Shown here: positions 53,301 to 62,300 of the stretch, in pieces
How positions within the stretch are numbered: the first letter of the stretch is position 1
Layout of the letters: each line of letters begins with the position of its first letter
Source: Climacteris rufus
Taxonomy: Eukaryota > Chordata > Aves > Passeriformes > Climacteridae
DNA: 64,000 bases
Direction of reading: 5' to 3'
Assembly (NCBI GenBank): GCA_013398175.1
Contig: VZRZ01002012.1
Span: forward strand, 1,584,641-1,648,640
Position numbers and translations under genes: made by a program
The notes under the pieces: generated by a model
Databases searched by the model: none
The model's input: only the letters and a program-made list of their open reading frames with translations
What the model was told of the DNA's origin: nothing

Positions 53301-56300
53301 AAAATACCCCTTCCACTGTTCCAGTCAGGTTACTTTGAGTTACTACATGCAGAATGGGCTGATCTGGAGTTAATGTTATCTGCAACACAAAGAGCAATAG
53401 ATTCATTGAACAAAAATACCCTATCTCAGAGTAATATACTGTTTACAATTTTAGCTGCTTGGAGGCAGTCAATAGTCTATCTTAGAGTAATAAATGTCCA
53501 GCCCAAAAAACTGAAAAACATGCTTGGCATTTACTTTTTTAAGAAGCGAAGAGTGAAACACAAAGTTTCAGAAATAAGACTCTGACCATTTACATTTGCT
53601 TTCTTTTCTGTTCTGGCACAGGCCACTGCCCCTGTAAGCCAGTCAGTCACATTCAGGAGGATTCATTAAATGTGCACAACCTTAGACAAACCAACAAAAC
53701 CAAAACATGAGGATAACACCAAACTTAACTGTGCAGTAATGTTGATTTACTTACAGGAATTCTCACATGATCTTCTAGTTCTGAGCAAGATGTGGACATC
53801 CCAAAACAGAAGCATGGAGTACATCCTAGTGCATTGCTAGCAGACAGACCAAAAGTTCCAGGTTTGCACTCACTGCATTGTAGACCAAATACATTTTCCT
53901 GAAGGAAATTTTTAAAAAAATGTAACAGCACACTCATATTACTTCACTAGCTAAATGAGAGGGTTCTTTTTGGAAGAAAACCTAGTTTCTATGTAAACAA
54001 CATAGCAGAATATAAATTATTGTATCTATTCTGTTTTACTATGCAGTACATTACTTTTTAAATTATTTTCAAATACTGTCTTTCTTAAAAAAAAAGAAAA
54101 AAACAAAACCAAACCAACAAAAAAACCGCAAAACAACTACAACAACAACAACAAAAATAAACCAAACAACCACAGAACATTCAAGCTAAACTAATGTATT
54201 TGAATTTAGCAGCTCTGTATTCTGACAGAATTTCCTCCCAAAGCCACATCTGGAAAATGAGCTCCTAAAGCAAAAGAAACCCAGTATGAATAGGAATCAG
54301 GGAACCTATTCCCAAGCATCTATTTTTGCACTCAATACTCAGCTGGTAAGCTGAAGTTGAAAAAACATCCAAAGCTACAGTCAGTGCCCACTGGCACCTT
54401 CAACCAGAGATTGGAGAGACATCCATAAAGGTATATATTGGTTGTCTTGAAGTAAGTTTTCTTTATCACTCAGTCTTTCAAAAAGAGATTCCTACATTTT
54501 CATAAAAATCTATACTATTTGTGTACTTAGTGTTTCCTTTTTTTAATACAAGAATGTCAATTCAGACTTCACCATTAGCAATATATGCAAGTTATTCATA
54601 AGCACTGCCTTTGGTTATAGCATAGGAAATGAATTTGAACTTGCAACATAAACATATTTAAAAAACCACTGAGATTCTCCATTTCATATTTATTGGTTTC
54701 TTTCTATCATTATAATCTGAATTTTAAAAAAGCAGGCTATATCATCTGAATTAAGGTGTTGTTCCCAAACCTAATAAAACCAAATGTGTACGATCAGAAA
54801 AACTTCACTGTATTTCATTTTTTCCTAACTAATAATAAGACCTGTTTAGCAGTGTCACAGAAAATCCTTTAGCAGTGATTTAGGTGTACTCATAAGTTAC
54901 TTTAATGCAACAAATGTCTAGAAACCCCTAATGCTGTCCCAGAAGGGTTTGAATAGCTCAGTACCTTGCAGGTACAGATGCCAGTTTCTTCTTCACACCC
55001 ACAATGTCCTTCAGTGGCATCACACGTCTCTGCTTTGGTTCCACTCAAATCACAGTCACAGGCAACACAGTCTGGGTAGTCCCTGTAGCCCAATGCACAC
55101 CTGGAACAGTCTGGTCCTCCAAATTCAACTTTGCACTGGCACTGACCTGTCAGGACATCACACTGCAGGTTGGCTGAACCAGTGTTGCTACAGTTGCAAG
55201 CCTTAGATGAAGAGGAAAAAATGTTCGTAGATACAAGATCTTTAAAAACATTTTTTTACAACAGAAACAGCATAGTAAATTTAGAGTGACCCTTAAAACT
55301 CAACGTTTGTCAACAATTACTATAAATAATAAAAGGGAAGACATTCCACACAGAAATGAGATTGTCAGGTTTCATTTCCAGTAAACAGTGGATGGCAAAA
55401 AGTTAGAAGCTTTGTTGATTCCCAAATATGGGTTGGGAATCAAAGGAGTTGAAGGAATCTGTTCCAGAGATTAAAAAAAATTCCAAAATACTTTACTTAC
55501 AGTACCACACATTGAGTGCAGCAAGTAAATTAAAAAATGTTATATAAATGATGAATGAAAGAAAATTGTAAGTACTGTCATTTTATAAAGATGACAGAAA
55601 GGAAAAATCTTAATACCAACATTCTTTTAAGATTTCAAGAAATATTAATAGGTTCTGCATCTTGTTCAAGCTTCATTCATTATTTAACGAGGAACCAAGA
55701 ATCAAATTGCATCCAAAGGTGGGAATCTCAGCATGCAGTGCAGCTCAGTACCAGGAATGCTGTTTCCTGGCAGAGTACATCTTTCATTATAAAATTAGTA
55801 ATATGGATCTGTTATTACCAACATGCAAAGTGGATGCACTTGGTCATTCTATTTTGAAGCAGACTGGATTAATCCTCAATCTTAATTTCATATCTGTGGT
55901 TACTTAACAAGGACAGTTTTGCTCTGTGGTTATTTCTAACAGTGCAGGCAAAAAGTACATTCCATCTATCATCACCTACTGTGAGCATTTTCCCTGAGTC
56001 TTTTTCCTCATCAGCACTCTTTCAGATGAAAAGTCTTTACCTTGTAAAGCCCCATACACCAAGACCCACAAGTTCTATTAGCATTGCTATCTATCCTTTA
56101 GCATTCTTCACAGTTTTGAAAACTGCACTTCACTTTGCAGTTTGTACTGTAGCAGCAAGCACTAGATACTACAATGCCTAGTTTAATACACTCTGTGGCC
56201 AAAAAGTTGACAACTTTGGCTCCCAGATGCCAGTAGAAGTGCACAGCTCTGAATGTCAAACTCAAAGAATCACTATATTATTAATAATTTACATGTACTT

Positions 56301-59300
56301 CAATCTCTAGCTGTATGTGATAAAGACTGAGGTACAATGCGCTGTGCTGCAGCACACTTGAAAATGATTGCAAACTAATCATGACTACAGCTCTGCTACA
56401 CTACTGCACCCAGAAACAAGAAAACCACTAGAAACAGAGGCAGGTGGACACCCACTTATGCAGTCTGTGATGCAAAAAACAGACCATCTCCTCTCTAGCA
56501 TCTCCCCCATTTCATCTAGGTAGATGGTTTGCCAGAAAACATTGCTCCTGATCTCAACCCACCACACCTGACTGTTCAGCATAGAGGAGCCACTGCTGTG
56601 GCTACTACCCAAAGATCACAGTACTGCTTGTTGCATCAAGAAAGAATCTGAAATACCCCAGAGTAATTCACATTCATTACTGTAGCGCTGCAACCAAAAG
56701 GAATGATAAACAACTTAGCAAAATCCAAGTAATTGCATATTTAATCACACCTGGTCATTGGCAGGTACTGTGGAATCACCCTGTGAAAGGAATACACCAA
56801 AGGAAACACACAAGGGCCAGCACATGCTATTTGCAGTGCTTTAGGTAAGAACAACAGTAAGCTGACAGCTAACACAGCAGTGATTTAAAGATCAGTTGCC
56901 AGCTATGCTACTATAAATCACTAAGATGGTTAACTCTGAAGACTTACTAGTACTACTTTATCACCCTTACTCTAAACAATTGAAGAGAGAAAAAAGATAG
57001 CAAGTCGGCTGACTCTTAAATACCTACTGGGTATAATGACAGACCTTGTCAAGTTGATTGTATTTGTGTATTTCTCCATTGAAACTCCCCATTACATTCA
57101 TGTAATTCTGGGACTTTTTAAAATCTCAACATTTATAAAATAGACTGGACCAATGCTGTATCTGTCAGGAATTTACTGCATGAGCCTAAATAATAAATGC
57201 TTGCTGCTCCTTGGATCTGCACTGACTTAGCATTCTATTGCTTAATCATAAGTATTAAGCTGAGATAATTACAGCTACCATTGTGCCATTCATGAAATAT
57301 TAACTACATTATACCATTTTAATTATCAAGTTTCAGAAAAAATGCCTGCAGTTACTTTCAAGATAAGCTAGATTTCATTGTTCTTAAACCCATAATATTA
57401 CCACTTATTGATTTGCACAGAGACTATGTTCCTAGTTGCCAATTGCTGTTATAAATTGGGTTTAGTACCACCATTCAAACAATTAAAGTTAGAATACACA
57501 CTTCACAAAAGTCAACTATGCACCTTTCCAGAATAAGCACTCTGATAGTATATTCAAACATGGCTTTCACAGAAGGTTCCTCAATAAATACTGTGCAGTC
57601 TGTTGTTTTACTGGTTTTTGTTTTAATGTGAGCATGTTGCATCAACACTTTGAGACAGAGAATAAAGATCATGGCTCTCAAAACAAGAGTCCAATTCTGA
57701 CATTAGTATAAGGAGAATTGCTTTTAACAGCCATGGCTTTTCATCCAACCTATCATACCTTGCAACCAAGTTTAGGAGAGAGTCCCCAGTAATTTTCTTC
57801 ACAGAGTTCACATTTTTCTCCCTGAGTGTGAGGGGGACAAATGCATTGGCCCGAATCGGCATTGCAGTTGTTCTGAGTATGGGCACAGTCACAAGCTGCA
57901 AAAGAAACAGGACTGAATGAATAATTTTACCCACGCTTTAGCTACAGAGAAGAAACTGCAAGACCACCAATAGTCTAACTTTTTTTATGCAGTACATTTG
58001 TCCATTCCACCAGGAACTCCTTGCCATCCCTAATCACTGAGAAACAAGTTATGACCACAATGACATTTCATCTTTTTATTGGAAGCCCATTATGGCTTCT
58101 TAAGTTACCCTATTTGGTGTTTTAAAAAGCCATGCTGCACTTCCATAGGGCAATCAACAAAACCAAACAAAATTACTGTGGAGTAGAGTATACATGTAGG
58201 AAAACATTTCTGTTATAGAGGATACAAAACCCATCAGGGGATATGCTAATGTTTTCAAGCAGGTGAAAGGATTAATCTCAGGAATTGTTTATTGAATAAT
58301 AAGGATGGATAACTATTTTTATAATAACTAACTACTGCAGGAAGTACTTGTCTATTTAAGAAACAAAATACTATTACAGTTTAAAAAGCATAATTTCAGA
58401 GAAGTGGTTTTATTAATTGCTTTAGTAACATTTAAGAAATTTCTGATACTGAAATGGTTAAAGGTACCATAGAGATCTTTGATTATTAGTAAAGACAAAG
58501 TATATTTATTTCAAGACATAATCCTATCACAATCTCACTGCATATTTCATTTTAATGTACTATTTGAGGCATGGAAAAAAGTGTTTCTGTCTGGTTGGAG
58601 AAAAGGTAGGTATTCCTTTAGCTATACTATATTGAAAAGGGCATCTTATTAACATGATAAATAAGGTTTTCATGACATGTTCTCCATTTGTATGAACATT
58701 TTCTTCCCTATCATGATTAAAAATTGCACACACCCAGGTGATGATGGGAAAATCGAGTCAATGACTTCTTGTCAAAGTATGAAACATATATTTGGGAGTT
58801 AAATGAAAAATTACAGTAAAAATCTTTAGGAGTAGAAGCTCGTCACTTTCCCAATTGCAGAAAAAAAGGTTTTATTCTCTTTGAAGCAATGAAGGGTTTT
58901 GTAATAAAGAGACAAAGGAGCTATTGAGGATGTAATATTTCTCTCATTCACTCTTTATGAGTTATTTCATAGTCACCACCTTTTACAAGGAACCACACAA
59001 TAAGCAAAGAACTGTTTTGTTCCCTAACTTAATCAAAGTATTAGTAGACCTTCCTACAGATTCTTCCATATAGTCATCAAAACAACTGACCTCTGCCAGA
59101 GTTCAACATACAATGCCTCGTTGAAACAAAGTCCAGACAAACTCTGAAAGAATCATGGACTAGAGCTTACGTGTGCAGCCACCATCCTGGAATGCATAAA
59201 AGCCATGAGCACAACGATCACACTTCTCTCCAGCCACTCCTGGCACACAGTGACACTGCCCCTGATCATTGCAGTCCTGGGAGATGGAGCCAAACTCACT

Positions 59301-62300
59301 GCAGTTGCAGGGAACGCAGCCAAGCCCACTCAGCAGGCCATAATACCCTTTCTGTTGGACAAGAAATAAACAGATCTGAGCTGTGCTTCATAAAGTTTTG
59401 AAAACAATACAATATACACTCTTGTTTTCTTTTGTTTACTTTCCATTATGTCTGACCTGCATGAATATTGGCCAGCATTGTGTGACTGCCGTGGAGAGAC
59501 TCCCTGGCCTTACTTCTTCACTGTTCTTAGCTTTAAGTAGGCACTGTGGTGAAAAACTGAACACTGAAATGCTCTCGTGGTCTTCTGATCTCACAAGTAA
59601 GACACTATGTTTTGAAGTTTGATCTTATTTTAATTTAAAGACTTGGGCTGTGCTGATCATGCACAGGTAGCTGTGACTATGAATGAAGGCCTAGAACAGA
59701 GCAGGTCAGTGACCCAGTGTACATGTGGATTGAAATTCATTCAGCTGGGCTGGTACAAAGGCAGTAACTGGACACAGATTTCCTGCTGTGGTCTCTGATG
59801 CAGTTCTACACTTAGCATGGACTGGAAATTGCTGGTTTATATCACCAGTGAATATCTACTTGTTCTTATAACAGGCCTGCCTTTCAGCTGAATCCCTTTT
59901 TGGCATTCAGCCATGATGTATTTATTATCACTAACCACATTTCTTCAGCTAGTCCTACCCAGACTTCATTTTACAGGAGCATAGCTCTCAGATCCCTCCA
60001 GGTTTGTCAGCAGTGTTTGGTCTGGATCTTTGGTAAGCCAGCATGACTGCATGCTGTCAGCACCAGCCTGAACAGCCCTATGCAGAAGGGTGCTGAATCA
60101 AGTACACTGCTTCACATCTGCAAGGGGCACATGCAGAGCAATTTGCAACCACAAAAGCCTGTGCAGACAAACTCTGGTCTCCATCCAGCAACAGGCTCCT
60201 CTCCCCTGAATATATTTGTTTCTATTCTCTGCATCTGCCCAAGTCAATATCTACAGATGAAGAGAAAGACCAAAAAATCTATGCATTAGCAACGTTTTGC
60301 TTACCAAGCATTCATCACATCTTTCTCCAACCACATTTGATTTGCAGGAACAGACACCTGTCTCGTGTTGACAAGTACTTGAAAGGGAACCATTCACATG
60401 GCACTCACAGGCTTGTGTTCAGACAAAAAGAAACCAAATAAAAATTATTAATGTGTATCTATATGCATTTATTATTATAGAGAATAACAAATTTGCTATA
60501 AGATGTGTTTCACCTGTTTATATCCCATAGATGCTAATATACCACAGCAATGCCTGTGCATTTGGACTAAGAGGAAAAAAACCACCTGTGAATAGCTGTA
60601 CCTGAGACATTTGTTTCTTCCAGCCCTATATGTGACATTCAGAAGTATGAAATGTGTACAGCATGTCACTAGAAGGTCAGTCTTAAGCAAGCCTATAAGT
60701 TCCAGGGATATCGAGTGTCAGACCATAGCATAACACCTTTCCCTTCCTCAACCTAACTCAACCCCAGAATTTTCAACCTGCACTTGCCAACTCACAACTT
60801 GAGCAGAGGTGCACATCCCCATCCATTTTGCACACGAACACCACATTCTTGTGTTCTTTGAATTTTGAGAGTAATAGTGATAACAACTTACCACGACAGT
60901 TTTTGTCAATCACTGCATCCCCATAATACCCATCAGCACACTTCTCACAATGGGGACCTGTTGTGTTCCCCAGACATTTCAGGCACTGTCCTGTGAAGGG
61001 ATCACAGTGTCCCTCTTCTTGAGGGTTTACATTGCCATTGCATTCACAAGGAGCACATGATTGTCCAGGCATGAGTGGATTTCCATAGTAACCATTAGCA
61101 CACCTGCATCAGAGTTTAAAAACTTTATCAGCTGGAATGTGGTCATGCCATACACTGTCCCCACTAAAGGGCATATTTCCTATTAAATTTTAAACTTAAG
61201 TGTCTCTGTATTACAAGGAAAGACAAAATGGAAAGGACAATGTTCTGTACATGTGGTATGAACAATTCAAGACAGATAGGGTGATGAACAGCTAGTGATG
61301 GCAATGATAAAGGTATTTTACCTAAAACTAGTGTACATACCTTTCACACTGAGAACCAGTATAGCCTGGAAGACATTTGTCACAGACAATTCCACCTTCT
61401 TCAGTCAGATGGCAAGTAGGACTGAAACTATCAACAATATTTATGGCAGTTTTTATCAATACACAGAATCACAAGATTTCTACAAATATTCAATATCCAC
61501 CCTTTCAAGTCCATATACTATCTATATAACCACACAATTGCAATTTTTTCTAGTTTAACACCAATGCTTTAAACATTACAATGTGTCAAGATAAATGTAT
61601 AATTTTCAAAAACTCTTGTCGAGGTTTTCTTTTTCTTTTAAAGGAAGATTTTAAGACTTCCTAAAAACTTGGCTCTTATTCTAGAAAATCAGTACAATTT
61701 ATGTAGTGAGTTCCTTTTTATCATATGTAATCCTTCTGTCCTTCTGCTGTTTTCTGAAACAACATGGAAGATAACCATGATTTTGCTGCTAAGTTCAAGG
61801 ACAGGTAGAATCATTACTTTCAAGCACCATGCACAAACTGTACCAGTTCATTCAGTCTCTCCCAGACTAGTCTACATATTTGTCTACCTGGAAAAACAAA
61901 GTTTCTGTAAGAAATACTCAAATGAAGATGGAGGAAAAAAAACATCCTTTTCATGGTCCTTCAAATTTCATGACACTTTTGTCTCACTTTCTGATTTTGC
62001 TGAAAATGCAAAAGACAGCCTTGCATAAGAAGCTTACTTGTTTTCAGCAGAATTCAGAGGACATGCACAGGGCTGGCAGTCCTCAGATGTTCCTTGGGAT
62101 GGATTTCCATAAAAGCCCGGCAAGCACTGATCACAGAAAGGTCCTGTCGTGTTGTGTTGACAAGCCTGTGAGACAAGAAAAAATTTCTTTTTGTATTTTC
62201 TCTTGATGGTTTTTCAGCCCCTGAGGGATTCCTACAGCAGTCTGCATGCAGTATGACGTCCAAGGAAGCCACTCTTCAAGCCATGAAGAACACCTAGAAC